Counted from the first letter of the stretch, positions 22,390-35,478 are shown. The stretch: DNA of 64,000 bases from Chrysaora quinquecirrha (GCA_014526335.1 JACTAT010000010.1:4488282-4552281); one strand, 5' to 3'. Numbers and translations are program-made. The notes: a model not told the origin generated them from the letters alone.

Positions 22390-25300
22390 TACAGCAAACA
22401 CAGGCCAGTCCTCAAACAGCAAACTCAGCAAAAGCAGACCCCAAACAGACAGGAAGGAAATTTTGTACAATTAATTCGGGATAAAGTTTTTGACTTCTTC
22501 ACTAGTATTTAGTTGTTGATTTAGCTTTTATTATTTGGATTCAAAAATCAACAAAATTGTTTACAAAAGCGATTGGAATGCCGCACCGTTATGCCATGAA
22601 AGCATACCAAACAACTCATAAGGGAAAACATTTACTTAGACTTTGAGGAATGATGTCTCTGCTTCAGCCCTCAAATAACAAAACCATTAATTTGAAATTG
22701 AATTTAGATTTTCGGTTCTACTTTAAATTCACTGCGTTTAACATCGTTAAGTAATCGTGTATAGTCTTGACCTCTGTGAGTTTCTATTTTCGGCAATGTA
22801 GAGCAGAAATAACAGAAAAAGCATTGTATAAAGTATTAGCGGTAAATATTAAACACGAAACGGCATATTTGTCTCCGCGCTTAGTGGTTCACAGGCCAGC
22901 AATGGGAAAACAGAGCGTTTTTGATTTCCCACAGCTGAGCTGAGCTCGATGGAAGCTCGCTATATGCTGCGCGTGGGAAATCAGAAATTGACCGAATTAG
23001 TAGTAAGACTTCAAGACATTTCCATCAAGTAAAAACAAGTTTTCCTACTGTATAAATCTATAGATATATTGTAATGTATTCAAGCTATGAAGAAGTGAAG
23101 TTGTCTTTTTTATTAAAATATGGGGAAATGGGGAAAATTTGTTGAAGAAATATCAATCCCCAAGTGGTTTTCGTTGTTGATCATAATCGAATGCAGTAAG
23201 TAATAAAAATCGACTGTAGTTGTATTGAAACAGTATAATTATATGTAGCCAACTGTTTGAAGTGTCAAACTAGTGTTTAGTACTTGTTTACTTCACTTCG
23301 CCTCGTAAAAAGTTGTCTGAGGCAGAACGGCTGGCTGATTAAAGACTTCTATCTTGTCAATTGGAATCTTATAGGAAGTAGCTATAAAGATGTTGTCGAG
23401 TGAACAAACAAAAGTTTTATGAGAGCGAAACCCAAAGCTGCCTTTCGGAAACAGAATCTAGAAACGTAGCATCAAGCATCAAGGTAGTTTGTTAGATATA
23501 AAGCTAATTATTCGCCAGCGATGGACAAATCTATAACTAAATGAATTTTCTTTTTTACATAGAGAGAAACTGGAGTTGGCCAATATAAAAGACAATTTTT
23601 ATAAAAGAACCAGAAAACTTATCTAGTTCTTCGTTTTCAGCCTTGAATTGCTCAAGATTTCAGAAAAATTTGATCAAAATCTCAGCACCATCTCATGTTT
23701 TGTCATGAGAGAGAAATTGGTTTGTTTACTTTTGCTTGGAATCGGAAAACTAAATTAATTAGTGCAAACTCTAACTAACAACTATCATAATTATTTTATT
23801 ACCTATAGGGCTATACAGTAATTAATTAGAAGAAATTGAAACTTTTCTTACTTTTTTGAGTAGACGTTTTCTGCTTTCTCTGAAGGGCTCTGCGGTTCGT
23901 AGCTCCTAAAACTCTGTCAAGTTGTACAAATTTTCAAGGCAACTCAATGAATGGACTGCTTCCACGATTTTCGTGCGTATTTCTCCGTATTTCTGAACCC
24001 TTTCCTCTTGAGACCTTGAAAGAATTAGACGAAAACAAGAGCTGTTAAATGACCAATTCTTTTTCTAACGACAAGAAAAATAAGAATGAAGCAATAATAA
24101 TAGGCGAAGATTATGTAAAAAATACATAAAGAATAACAAAAACTCTGCGGTTCCTTATCAAGCATTTGAATGGGGTGGTACAATTGAGAAAAAACCTTTT
24201 TTACTACAAGAAAATATGCTTGCATACAAATTGCGTCAAGCGCCCAGACCTCCGAAGGTGTTCTCTTGAATTTTAAGAAAATATTTTCAGATTCCGGAAA
24301 AAGTGACTAAAGTATGCTTATCCAGAGCAGAAAAGGAAAAAATCAGTTTTTAAGCTTTTATAATTTGATTAAATGTTAATTAAATGTTTTAAATTTAGTT
24401 TTAAATGTTGTTTGTTTTCCGTGAATTTTCTGCTATTTTTTACCTTCCTTATAGAGAATTATCTACGGACCCCAGAACTTGCTAAGAGGTTTTACCATAG
24501 TCAATGGCTTTACGTTCGCAAAGAGAGAAGCAAGAAACAAAAAATGTTGTTTGAAATGAATGAAAATTGTGCAGCCTATCCGCTTTTGTTGTATATCACT
24601 TGAAAACTGAACTTTTCATATTATTTCCTCTCTTTTCTGGTGGCTTTGAGGTTTAATGGTATCCTAAATGCTTTGAGTAGGCTACAAAAAGTTAGGCCAA
24701 AAAAGTCCTCGAAAAAGTCCACTACCTTCTTAAGAAAAAAAGGTGTCAACAAGTTCTAGGTTGTTACCTAGGCTATAGTTAAAGTTAATAATTTCAAAAT
24801 TATTTCTTTAAACCCAAAGTCAGGACGGCCTTCAAGATAGACACGCGTTTTTTAAAGCAACAAAATTAGTTACGAGTTTCGAGAAAACTATTATTGAAGC
24901 TTTTCAGAGATTTTTTGCCTGGCATGCTAAATTTTCCTGGGTAAAAATGAGTTTGGCTTGATTAAAGGACTTTATAGCTTCGCGTATTATTTTACGAAAC
25001 TATATAACGTGCACACGTTCAATCGTGTACAACTGCTCGTAAAACATGAACAAGAACGAACAAGAATTCACTGCGATTCATTACTTTAAGTAAACACACT
25101 TGGGGAGCTATTCTTTTGGGAAACTAAGAAAAATAATCAACTCAGTACATCTCTGTTATCATCACCCATCTGGTAAATGAGTTTTTCGAAGAGGGCAGAA
25201 CTTATCTTGTAAACAAAATATTTTGTTTGAAAATTAAGAAGCCTTTCTCACGAGAAGTTATCAAAATGTTAGCTTTTTCATGCGTTTGAGCACTTGTGTT

Positions 25301-26430
25301 TTCTGAAACGTGTGCAATCTTTCCCAATTGATTTTGTTTCAAAGTAAATAGAAAATTTCGCCAAAAATCGAGACAAAATTTACTTTCTCAAAAGAACTAT
25401 TTATATATCAAAACTTCATGACCTAAATAATAATGAAAAGAACATTTCTTTAGGATTAACTTTTCTAACTTCTATAAAACATAGTTATATTCTTGGATGA
25501 ATATTTAGCTCTCGAAACTTTTGGTGATAGATGAAAGTGGTCAAAGAAAAACAGAACGTTCGACAAGTAACTACCTAATAAATATGTTTTAGATAACAAA
25601 AAGTGCAAAAATAAGTTCTCATTAAGGTTTTAAGTTCTCAAAATGTATCTACTGAAGATAAAAAATGCAACGAACTCAATATTTTGTACGCAATCATCAT
25701 GGCGCATTTCGAAGTTCGTGTAATGTGCAAAACGGCAACTAGTCTATGCTTCGCTAAATCTTTCTAATTAATTAACACTTTAAACGTCTGGAACGCTGAA
25801 AGAGATTTAACATCTACTTTCGCTTGAGAATGGTTGCATATCTTCAAAACATTAGCGATCTTTCTTATCTTAACCGCTCCATTTCGCTTTAAAAAGATTT
25901 CAAACTCGACTTGGACCGTGTTCAACGTAAAAGCTCGAAGAATGCATGAAATTGTCGCGCAAAAAAAATAAATCATATCAAAATTTGCAGAAATCAAATA
26001 AGCAAAGCGCTTCAACATACCGATAATTAATTCTAGGTCTCTCTGCTAAAGAAAATTTCTTCAAAACTGGGAAGAAACGACAATAACCCCAAACAAATCG
26101 AACTGCAATCTTGCGTCCGTTACTTCAAATATTTCTTTCATGGGTCACATGTCATGTACCATTTTCGACGTTAGGCCTTACCGATTTAAATTACAGCATA
26201 AATAATTGATTAATCCGTAAATTAATTATTAAAATTTCATTTTCGGTTATGATTTGGTGTATTTATTTCATTATAATAACACACGTTTGTATGCAGAGGC
26301 ATTCTCAAGATGTAAACCTCAAAATTTTCGCTTTGGAACTTTGGTCTCTTATGGAGACACCGGAAAGAAACCATTACAGTTGCATAGAACTTTTCTTCCA
26401 ACATTGTTTCGGAAAAACGGAGAAGATACC
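22390..26430. other. Long AT-rich intergenic stretch, no gene seen
   Basis: About 4 kb upstream of the cadherin gene with only short chance frames, no splice-bounded exon chain and no repeat family recognised. Confidence 0.45.
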
Positions 26431-26439
26431 TCCTATACT

Positions 26440-27085
26440 ATAATGCAAAATGCAATGCAATGTTCCCCATTAAGTCAATCATTTAAAAGTGCGTTTAATC
26501 GCAGTAAAACAGTATCCAGAATGAAATTAAGATGCAGGCACACTGTAGCAACATACTAACCATGCTAATGACTACGGGGGCAAATGCCTTCGAAAAACGC
26601 CAAAAACGGTATGCAATGAAAACGTTTGCAGTCGCAGTGAAGATGCTGGTAAATAGGCCTACTGTACCCCATAAAATGAACTTGCTGACAAATACGATAA
26701 AAGATGAACATGCTGAAAACTGAACAGTAGCTATGGTATCGAATGAACATGCTGACGAATGCAAGATAAACGTCCATTCTGAAGGTCCTCACCTGCCATG
26801 GTCTCATTGGTCTATCGTTGCTAAATGCATCATTTTACCTTCACTTTCAATAATATGGTATGAAATGAACAAGTTAGCAAATACAATGAAATGAAAATAA
26901 CAAGCTGACGAATACAGCATGAAAGAGGTAGAGGCATATGAACTCAATATGCAGTTAAAATGCTAACAACTACAGTATGGAATAAAGGAGCATGCTTTTG
27001 CAAGATACGAAGTGAAGAAGTTAATGAAAGTGATACTAAGAAGATAATAATTCATATAGTATGAAATGAAGAGATTATAGCGAAA
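26440..27085. repeat. Degenerate repeat of ATGAAATGAACA / GCTGACGAATAC motifs
   Basis: Variants of ATGAAATGAACA, GCTGACGAATACAG and GCTAACAACTAC recur irregularly at about 50-70 bp spacing, suggesting a decayed minisatellite. Open frames here follow the repeats. Confidence 0.5.
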
Positions 27086-27384
27086 TAAGATAACATAAAA
27101 GAATAAAATTATTTCAACTCAAGAAAAGAGCTTTTCTTTCGATAATAACGAGAATCAACTTCAAATGCACGATATTTTAAAAGAATTTAGAATTTGTATG
27201 GACAAATTTTCTTACGAAAGAAAAGCAGTGACAGTTACAATGATGACACATGTAAAATATTAAAAAGATTGCTGGTTGTGGTATTGCATTTATTAAATTA
27301 CTTTTCATGAGATTAGACAAGCAAACGAAATGAATTGGATAAGAGAGCCTACTAACCGACTATGTTAAAACCATCTAAGAACAG

Positions 27385-27545
27385 GCAAGGCTGCGTCCCA
27401 GCTAGGATTACCAAGGTGTGTTTATCGCTTCGTCCTAGACCCCCTACAAAATTCGCAGATTCGCTCCCAGACCCTAAACACGCGCGTGTGGTGTTTATGG
27501 GGGCTGGGAGTGAATTTACGACTTTTTAAGCGAGTCTAGCATTAT
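27385..27545. mobile_element. Short palindromic element related to the TAGACTTA family interior
   Basis: CTAGACCCCCTAC..AAATTCGCAGATTCGCTCCCAG faces CTGGGAGTGAATTTACGACT..AAGCGAGTCTAG. The same AGCGAATCTACGACTTTTGT and GCGAGTCTAG pieces occur at 12350-12385. Confidence 0.5.
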
Positions 27546-27704
27546 CATTCTATTGTATTATTTAGTGGTAACGTTGCTACCTTCCTTTTATTCTGAACCT
27601 CCCACAATGACTTTAAAAATTTTTCCCACCACCTTTTTCCCTACCCCCAAAATATGCTTCTCAATTTAAAGATAATTACAGTCAGCTACTTCTTTAGTGT
27701 AACT

Positions 27705-27983
27705 TCACATGTTTTCAGAGCGACTTTTTTGGGAACACTTGGGAAACACTTTAGCAAAATTTTTAACCTCCAATTTCTTCAACGAATTATGCGCCATGTT
27801 GTTGCTGTGGACACCTGAAAAATACCACGTTATCTGCTGAACATAATCAGCATCAGCTGGCATAGAAAATGCATACTCAGCCAAAGGCATTGTCTGTATT
27901 GCACTATCTTGATCAAATTCAGGCATTAGTTGCATTGCTGATTGTTGATACCTTTGTAATGCAGGTTTCATAAATCGTGCCAA
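27705..27983 (-). other. Unrecognised open frame, 92 codons
   Basis: A frame rich in Gln, Met and acidic residues (for example MPEFDQDSAIQTMPLAEY) followed by a basic tail. An AG acceptor-like tract lies inside it near TATTTTTCAG. No family is recognised and no splice partner was found. It may be chance or part of a decayed transposon. Confidence 0.12.
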
Positions 27984-29084
27984 GACACGATGGCTTAGTA
28001 GTTTCTTTCAAGGTTTCGATCGTGGGGGACATGGGGGGGTGCGGGAACTTATAAACTTGCTAATTATGAGGAAAAGACCCATTTATATAGTTAAAATGTG
28101 CAGTGCACGTGCACACGCTTTGGTAAATGTATTCATATGTAAGTACCCGGGTAGTACCCTACAAAATAGATACCTTTCTGATTAATGGCACGCACAATTG
28201 AATAAAAACGTATTGGGTTTTATCAGATCCACGTAAAGTAGACAAGATTGTCTGAATGTGTTTCTTTTATCTATTTGCTTTTCCTGACGTCAAAAAAATG
28301 CCGATGGTTCAATCAGGAGTAAACAAGATATTCTTGAATTTTCATCAGCAAATTTGACGTTAGTTTGGTAAAATTTCATTAGATATTTGGCTAGTTATTA
28401 GAATATTTCCAGATATATTCAAATGAATATTCAAAAAGAACCTTCAAATTCACAAGCATAACAAATCTATTACAATTTTTTTTTTAATAAGCAACTAGGG
28501 CTGAACTGACCTCAACATTAAGCAACTTGAGGAGGGCTCAATTGAATTACTGTAAGCAACAAGAAGTCAAACAACCAAGCTTATACGCTTTCTTGTTGTT
28601 AAGAAAATTGTTTGTTTTGCATGTTGAAGTTCGTTAGCTAACGTTTGTCCACTTACTTTCTCCCAAAAGTCGTGTTGTAGGCCTAACAGTTGACGATTTT
28701 TACCCGCGAAGTCAGGGGTGGTTGTTAGGTACAAAAATGTTAAGCAACTTTTAGGCAATTTTGAGGGCTCAAATGTCTATAATTTTAAGCAACTTTGAGG
28801 GCTGGATAAAAGTCCAGTGGCTTATTTAAAAAAGTGTATCATCCATATAACTTTCAGGTTTTACATGGCGCAATATCATTTTCCGGTTCAATTTGAAAAG
28901 TATGGACGCCACATACCCCAGTGGCGCACTCTTGGGAACGCAGGGAATAAGAAAACATGGGTTTAACAGAACTGAGGGTAGCAAAATCAACAATATCCAC
29001 AACATACTGTACATGTAATGTGCATGCAATGTGCCGAATGTGCTGTGCTATCGTGCTGTGCTGCACTGTACTGTACTATACTGT

Positions 29085-29262
29085 GAATGTGAAGGCGCCA
29101 GTCCCTGGGATCTCAGTAGTAGCAGGTTAACTAATCGAGACCTCAACTCAAGCCGTGACGCAACCGTGGTTGGGCTCGAACCCTGACCACACTGAGCTTC
29201 TGACACCACGAGTCAGCTGGATTAGCTACACGACGACGCCACAGCAACTTCACTGTACTGTA
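29085..29262 (-). mobile_element. tRNA-derived SINE, family 2
   Basis: The minus strand carries the B box GGGTTCGAGCCCAACC. The body (TAATCGAGACCTCAAC and GATCTCAGTAGTAG on plus) matches copies at 30845, 35585 and 41526. Confidence 0.75.
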
Positions 29263-29517
29263 CTGTATTGTACTGCTTTATATCTTTTAGTTTTGTTTTG
29301 TTTTTCAGGGACTTTACAGCACTATTTTCTTACAAACCTTTTTCTACAAATGACTTTTATTTTAACCATACTCTGTGTGTTTTGTTGATGTTGTGTTTCC
29401 AGCTATAGTCCTTTCTTCACCCATTCTCTCTTTCCTCCCTGGCCCTTCTTCAATAGACCGGTACCTATTTCAAGATTATCTGAAGCATCGTACTCGTATA
29501 GCTAAATAAAAGACATA

Positions 29518-30091
29518 CAGTTGACATCCGCTATCTCGAACATTCGCTATCTCGAACGATTTTCCATTTCCCCTCATTTTGGTATAAGGGTTTGTATAGA
29601 AAAATCCCCCGCTATCTCGAACCCCGTTATCTCGAACATTCGCTGTCTCGAACTATTTTCGATTTCCCATGGAGGAAAACCTGCTGTTTATCTCGAACTT
29701 TGCCAAATTTTCTACTGAACTGGATAAAGAGACAAGCTGAAAATATGTATAAGTTCGCCTAGCCGACCGGGAATGGGCGGCAGCTAAGTGATATGCTGCC
29801 CATGTATACAATAGATGAAGCTGTTCTCTTTCGAGATGTGCTGCATCGCCATTATCTCGATTTCACCAACAGTAGGGGATGAAAGCAGATGAGCTTTGAC
29901 TCCTATGTAAATATACCAGACTTGTTTGATGAAATTTGGGATCAGTAACCCTGCATGTTAATAGGGGTTCCTTTTCTGACTTAAAAACTATAACTTTTTA
30001 TATTTATATGGAGCATCCGTTATTTCGAACATTCGCTATCTCGAACAAATTCCAGTTTCCCTTGAGAGTTCGAGATAGCGGATGTCAACTG
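29518..30091. mobile_element. pogo/Tigger-like element, 574 bp
   Basis: Ends CAGTTGACATCCGCTATCTC and its inverse GATAGCGGATGTCAACTG match over more than 20 bp, with TA on both sides (29516-29517 and 30092-30093). CGCTATCTCGAAC is repeated several times inside. CAGT-type ends with a TA target are typical of pogo. No intact transposase is present; 29740-29950 might be a relic. Confidence 0.85.
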
Positions 30092-30112
30092 TATTAATAA
30101 CTGTATTAATTG

Positions 30113-30467
30113 ACATGCGATGCAAACTTACCACAGCCAGCAGTATATCTTCTAAATTGTCCACTTTTGAAATCTTGAGCAGTGAATTTAAGCGTTTATA
30201 CTCGTCCAAACTGCAAAGCAATACGACATATAAGAACTCGAGAGCATCAGAAATGATAAAGACGTTTTTAAGAAAATTCTTGTTTTTCAAATCGGTATAA
30301 TTACCAAAGATCATAATTATAATCCTCGCTATGGCGTAAATAACAACATATGAAGAACAACAAAACACGGATGCAGTGCGCTCTCTGTTTGGCTTTAAAA
30401 CTAAATTCTTTGCATCAGGGAAGTGCTGTGTTGCAAGCATTGCAATCAGAATTGTATGGCATACCAT
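30113..30467 (-). other. Open frame with two hydrophobic segments, possible exon or gene relic
   Basis: A minus-strand frame of about 118 codons has two membrane-like stretches (around FCCSSYVVIYAIARIIIMIF and VFIISDALEFLYVVLLC). It ends at a good splice-donor sequence (CTGGCTGTG then GTAAGT, near 30133) just before the pogo-like element at 29518-30091. A second short hydrophobic frame with FCAYCILGFLPFILVC lies upstream at 30616-30810 on the same strand. The layout vaguely recalls the last helices of a seven-helix receptor, but no diagnostic motif is present. It could be an exon of an unknown gene, a decayed receptor or chance. Confidence 0.2.
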
Positions 30468-30844
30468 AACGCATCAATCAATTCACAGAATCAAACGGAA
30501 CTTGCGTAAAGGCCTCTTTTTCGTTTCGTACTTTTCATTGAAAATTGATATTCAATTTTACAAAAAATAAATTCTTTTAACAATAAATCAAAATTGGTAC
30601 TTTTCTTTTATCTTTTCAATATTTTTGGCAGCATTTTTGGGTTTGGCACACAAGAATGAACGGTAAGAAACCGAGGATACAGTAAGCACAAAAAATCATA
30701 AGACGAGGGATTAATTTTGTTGCGTAAGGTTCTTTCCGAAAGCCCACGCTTTCTGTTTTAGGTTTTTGTCTAAAATTAGGTCGACGAGGGTGGGTCTCTC
30801 CTTTGCTCATTAAAACAAAAAGGGGTAGGTGTCCTTTCTCTTTT

Positions 30845-31012
30845 GAAGGTGCTGCGGAGTCGTGGTCTTATCAAGCAGGCCCGTGGTGTCAGAATCTCAT
30901 CGAGGTCGGGGTTCGAGCCCCATCTACGTTAGCGTCACAGCCAGGGTCGAGGTCTCGATCAACTAACCTGCTACTGAAAACATAGCGACTGACGCTAAAT
31001 ACACCATTTCAC
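30845..31012 (+). mobile_element. tRNA-derived SINE, family 2
   Basis: The plus strand carries GGGGTTCGAGCCCCAT (B box), then GGTCGAGGTCTCGATCAACT and AACCTGCTACTG shared with the family. It is followed by a CACACGCAAGAC direct repeat near 31040. Confidence 0.75.
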
Positions 31013-31277
31013 CCTCACATTCACCGCTCTATACCGCACACGCAAGACCGCACACGCAAGACCTCACACACCAATGGCGCAACGAGTGCGTGATGCAAGG
31101 AAGGGCCCGTAACCATAAAAGCTGTCGGCTCAAAGGTCGTGCTACAACATGTAGCAATTTTTCTCTGCAACGTATCTGGCAATTGTGTCTGAAAAATTCT
31201 GTGGTGAATTTTTGAACGTGGTGTTACACAAAGCTATGCTTTCTGCAACTTGCAAATGGTCCCGACAGTGCAAATGC

Positions 31278-31340
31278 TAAACTTATTACATTCGAGGTAG
31301 TCCAGAGCTCCTCGACATTCCACCAACCCGCTCCAGTAAT
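31278..31340. mobile_element. TAGACTTA-family MITE fragment
   Basis: AACTTATTACATTCGAGGTAG and CTCCTCGACATTCCACCA match the family's left part only. Confidence 0.55.
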
Positions 31341-32754
31341 CTGTAACAACGATGAAAAGTTTATGAAATCTACTGTATGCAAAAATGAAAGACAATGTTT
31401 CTGCGAGAGGCTTGTTGACTGGTAAGTACAATACTGGTAATGTCTAATGATTTTCACCAATGCATAGAGTTGGAGGAAAAGTGGGCTCATTCCTTTTCTG
31501 CTGAAAAACAATCGAAGCCCCCCCCCCTGTTAATATTATGACGGATTTCGACGAATTGGATAATCAATGTTTGAGAGAACTACTGTACATTGATGGCAGT
31601 ACAGTATGATCCTGTAAAGGTCCATCGAACGAAAAAACCTTCTTATTTCGAGCTCAATGGATGGGGTGTGCAGGGAGTCCTGGGGGGTTAGGACCTGGAC
31701 AAAAGAATCTCCATTACTTGCGCATGTGGAATACACAATTGCAATACATGTAGGAGAAACGTGCTATACGTGGAGCAATGTCCTTTAGCATTCTTGAAAT
31801 CATTGCAGATAGTAGGACTGAGATGTGTTCCACTTCTTGCAATAGTTGGTCGACTTCTCGACACCGTTGCAAGTGCAAGAGCAACAAATTTGTTGAGCAC
31901 GTTGTTGAGATGACACGTCACACGGACACGAGACAATGGCAATTGGCCGATTTGCCATAATTTTGTTTTGCGAAAGCGTCCAGAAAGGTGGATGCAAATT
32001 TTGGCAAAGGAAAATGAATAATGAAAAAAAGAAATTTAAAAAATTAGAAGAGGGAAGTTATTCCAAAACAGCTTTCGCGATTTTCTCTTTGTTGTCCGCG
32101 AACAAACGGGCGTGCCTATTTCTTCCCGTTCAGTACTAATAACAACTCCCACGCTTTTGATACCAAGTAAGAATGTTTTTACCATCTTGTTCATACATGA
32201 TGCTGACCCATTCAAATGCGACATTACCAGTATTGCCATTATATGCGAGCGCAAGTATTGGACTCACAACCGATATTCAGATTTCAGTTGTACATTGTAG
32301 TAAGGTGTCGTAAATTTAACATGCTTTCTATATTTACAGCTGTGTCCCATATTACCTATTATATTCATATTCATTTATTTTCATTTATTGCACCGTAGTT
32401 TGATTTCCCAGTGAATACGGCCAGTATTGAGTCTAGAACCTTAAACTTTACGTGCCTACTGCAACGTTCACAAAATGACTGCCCGATAAACTCTTCTCTT
32501 TTTACAAGACGTAGAGTTCCGAGGAGTTTCTAAATTCTCAACGGAACCTTCTGCTCTTGATGCTTGTAGACTTGGCAAAGAATCCTCGTTTTCGTCCGGC
32601 GCTCCCTGCTTGTACCTTTGCTTTCGCTTTCGACTTAGCAACATCTGACGTCAGTATAGCAACAGCTGGCCTCGTTTTCATAAATGATTTCAAGCCCCAG
32701 ATCAGATTCCACTCGTTTGGGATTTTTCTCTGCAAACTCTCACAACGCTACCGT
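31341..32754. other. Intergenic stretch, no supported gene
   Basis: Several short frames occur on both strands. One minus-strand stretch near 32140-32260 reads plausibly (AFEWVSIMYEQDGKNIL) but is closed by stops within about 40 codons and matches no family I know. It may be a gene or transposon relic. Confidence 0.3.
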
Positions 32755-33564
32755 CAGGGGCGTCCCTACATTGGGGGTGTTGGGGTGAGACACCCCCTGG
32801 AAAAAGGACCAGTCAGCAAATCGGTAGTTTTTCAGTCGGTGAAATCAATCTTTCATGCATTCATGAATCATTTATACAGAGCAAAGGCTAAGGAAAAACA
32901 ATGGGAAATAAAACAGAACTAGTGCAAAAGCATGGAGCATCTTTGCTTGACAAGGGAGGGCCAACCAAACGAAGTTTACAATAATTGATTTCCATGCTAC
33001 AGATCAAAGTTATAGAATGAAAATTTTCCAGAATATGCCATATTTTTTCCATTTACGACGTTTCACCGACCACGATGCACCAGAGCAACAAATTTATAGA
33101 TCTATTCATTGCATGTACTGTAATGCAGTATCAATTAGACTCTATAGCAAGCAATAATATTTGTCAATCTTTCGGATGCGTTTAGAATTCAGACGTTCTA
33201 AGATGGTTCGGCTTTTGACTACAATTTTGAAGTTTTGTAACACTCAAAGACCATAAGAATTCCGTATGAACTCCCCGATAGAGTTGAAAGAAAATTGCAT
33301 TTAAGAGTTCCGAAAAGGCCGTTAGAGCGATTCTAGCTTCAGGTTTTTCAAAAATTTTCCGGGGAGCATGCCCCCGGACCCCCCTAGCGGCGTGCGCCTT
33401 TGGCGCATGTCCTACCACAATGCCCGTTTTAATCGTGCCCATCAAAATTCAAGTACCCTCCTAAGCCCAGTTGATGACGTCTAAAATGGTATTTCAGTTG
33501 GACCCTAGTCCGCAAATCGAGACGGTCACACCCCCCCTTGAAAAATTTTGTCGGGACGGCCCTG
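32755..33564. mobile_element. hAT-type element, 810 bp, perfect 8-bp target duplication
   Basis: Left end CAGGGGCGTCCCTAC and inverted right end CAGGGCCGTCCCGAC (13 of 15). Both sides carry GCTACCGT (32747-32754 and 33565-33572), an exact 8-bp target duplication. The interior has no transposase. Confidence 0.9.
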
Positions 33565-33572
33565 GCTACCGT

Positions 33573-34675
33573 TTTCCGGATTTCAATTGTTTGGCGATTT
33601 TCACTGCGAAACTCTACGGTTTTCAAAATGTGCATTTTTTGGTCTCAGGAAATTTTCTCTACCGTTAGTAGGCTGTGTTCTTCTGAACCTCCAAAATCTT
33701 CCCAATTTCAAAAACAGAATGCTTCAAACACAGAATCCATGATTTTTCAAAAAACAATAATTCTGGAAACCTGAAAGCTTTCGCGCCAAAATTCTTGCTT
33801 GCCTCGTCCCCAGACCCCTTCGTGGAGTGTCTCCTAACAACGAGTAAAATTGCAGTCTCCTCTGAAATTCAAACCGAAAGTGTTTGAAAGCCTCGGAAAC
33901 CTTCAGTTCTTGATGGCAGAAGGCTTTCGAGATCTCAAAACCTGCCGTTTTCAGAAGAATGGCTTCGAAAAACACATTCCGAAAAAGGCTGCCGAAGAAA
34001 GAATTCGTTTAGAAGGACACGTCCTTAGTGGTACAGGTTGTTAGGCGTCTCCACACAGAACTCGGTTGTTAGTCCTCAGTCCTCAGTTGTTAGGCGTCTT
34101 CCACACAGTCCGTTACATTTATTATTTTAACCTCAATCATTCACTTTCAGTTTCCTCACAGTTGTGCATTTTAATCCTTCCTTTAGGTCCAAATTTTCCC
34201 ATACTCTTAGACACATTGGTTACACAGCAAAAGCAGATAAGATAGTTAACTTGAGAATGATAATGTGTGCTTAAAGATAGCTGCTATAGGCAACGCCTTT
34301 ATAGTGAGGTTTGTTATCGTAATCAATTCAAATTGTACACAAAAGAAAATAGTAACAGTCTTTTCTCACTGTCTGTTAATGCCAAATACGTATCAATGTA
34401 TCAATCCGTATAGTGGGCTATCAAAAGGTTACTTTGGCAAAACAATGTCGTATAGTCTTTTGATAGTTTTTGTACTATCTAGACTTCGGGTTTCTTTACG
34501 AAATAAAATGACACAGTCGCTCATATCGAGAGATATTATCTTCATATCATTAAGATAGCCTTATCCTATTGTGACCACCCAAAAATCGGTAAAGTCGGAT
34601 TTCTTGTATAAGATGTAGAGTCAGACCTTATGGGTGGCCTTGCGACTAAGAAATGCTGCAATTTTTCCTCAGGCC
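33573..34675. other. Intergenic stretch, no supported gene
   Basis: Contains a short direct repeat TTGTTAGGCGTCT(T)CCACACAG near 34040-34110 and overlapping chance frames. Nothing else was recognised. Confidence 0.35.
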
Positions 34676-34760
34676 CCGGCAAAACGATAAAACATTGTTG
34701 GTCAAACATTTAAGATTTGTTTTCACAAGAAATGTTCGACCGTTGACTGTTGGCCACAGA
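34676..34760. mobile_element. CAAACATTG-family MITE, one end only
   Basis: AGGCCCCGGCAAAACGATAA and ATTGTTGGTCAAACATTTAA match the family's left end. The rest is absent. Confidence 0.6.
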
Positions 34761-35198
34761 AAAAAATAAACTCAGTTTTTAGTGGAATATTTCTGAAAAG
34801 GCCGTGGGGCAGTGTGCAGAAGAAACAGATTCAGGGCAAATAATTGAAAAACAGAATTTGGCAATTTTAATTATGGAAAGGGGGTTAAGCTTCCCCGAAC
34901 CGACTTATAGTATCTATATAACAGGATATCAATTCAATCCGATCTTAAAATCTTAGTAAACCCACTCCTGAAAATCGATGCACAAAAAGCACTGACTTTT
35001 GAACATCCCCTCTCCCCGTAAGCTTCCGCATAGGGACAGATTTGTTACTTTTTGGAAGTGATGTTACAACCGAGAAGGGGCGTTTAGACCTTTATCCAAA
35101 GGTCATGGGCTCCAATTTTATGGGGAGAAATTTTTCAAAACCCCAAGTTAAGAAACAGCCTATTCTTCCAAGGCCGCTAAATGAGCAACAATAGTATA

Positions 35199-35478
35199 CA
35201 GCAAGCAAGCAAGCAAGCAAGCAAACAAGCAAGCAAGCAAGCAAGCAAGCAAACAAGCATATTTATTAGGGAACGCATGTTTGACAGAACTACGGCTGAT
35301 GTGGACCTGCGGCTTGTGCCCCCATACTGATATTCCAGAACGAATACCCTGGGTACTCATTTACCGACCGCGGAAGAATGGACAGCTGAGTTGACTGTAG
35401 GCTGTGAAAAGTGGTCCTGACGAGATTCTAATCAGCGATCTTACGATCGTGAGGCCTTAACAACTCGGCCACATTACC
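35199..35478 (-). mobile_element. tRNA-derived SINE with (GCTT)n tail
   Basis: On the minus strand GTGGCCGAGTTGTTAAGGCC (A-box-like) starts the head. The body passes GACAGCTGAGTTG-type sequence and ends in ATGCTTGTTTGCTTGCTTGC, a (GCTT)n tail (35199-35260 on plus as AAGC units). Tail and body fragments recur at 37283-37370 and 2090-2230. Confidence 0.7.

Noticed and set aside
24025..24603. Hydrophobic frames suggesting membrane proteins
   Set aside because: AT-rich DNA yields Phe/Leu/Ile-rich frames by chance; no splice chain and no motif.
31800..31997. A Cys-rich minus-strand frame resembling a small secreted domain
   Set aside because: Cys spacing fits no family I recognise, no signal peptide is present, and overlapping frames on both strands are equally open.
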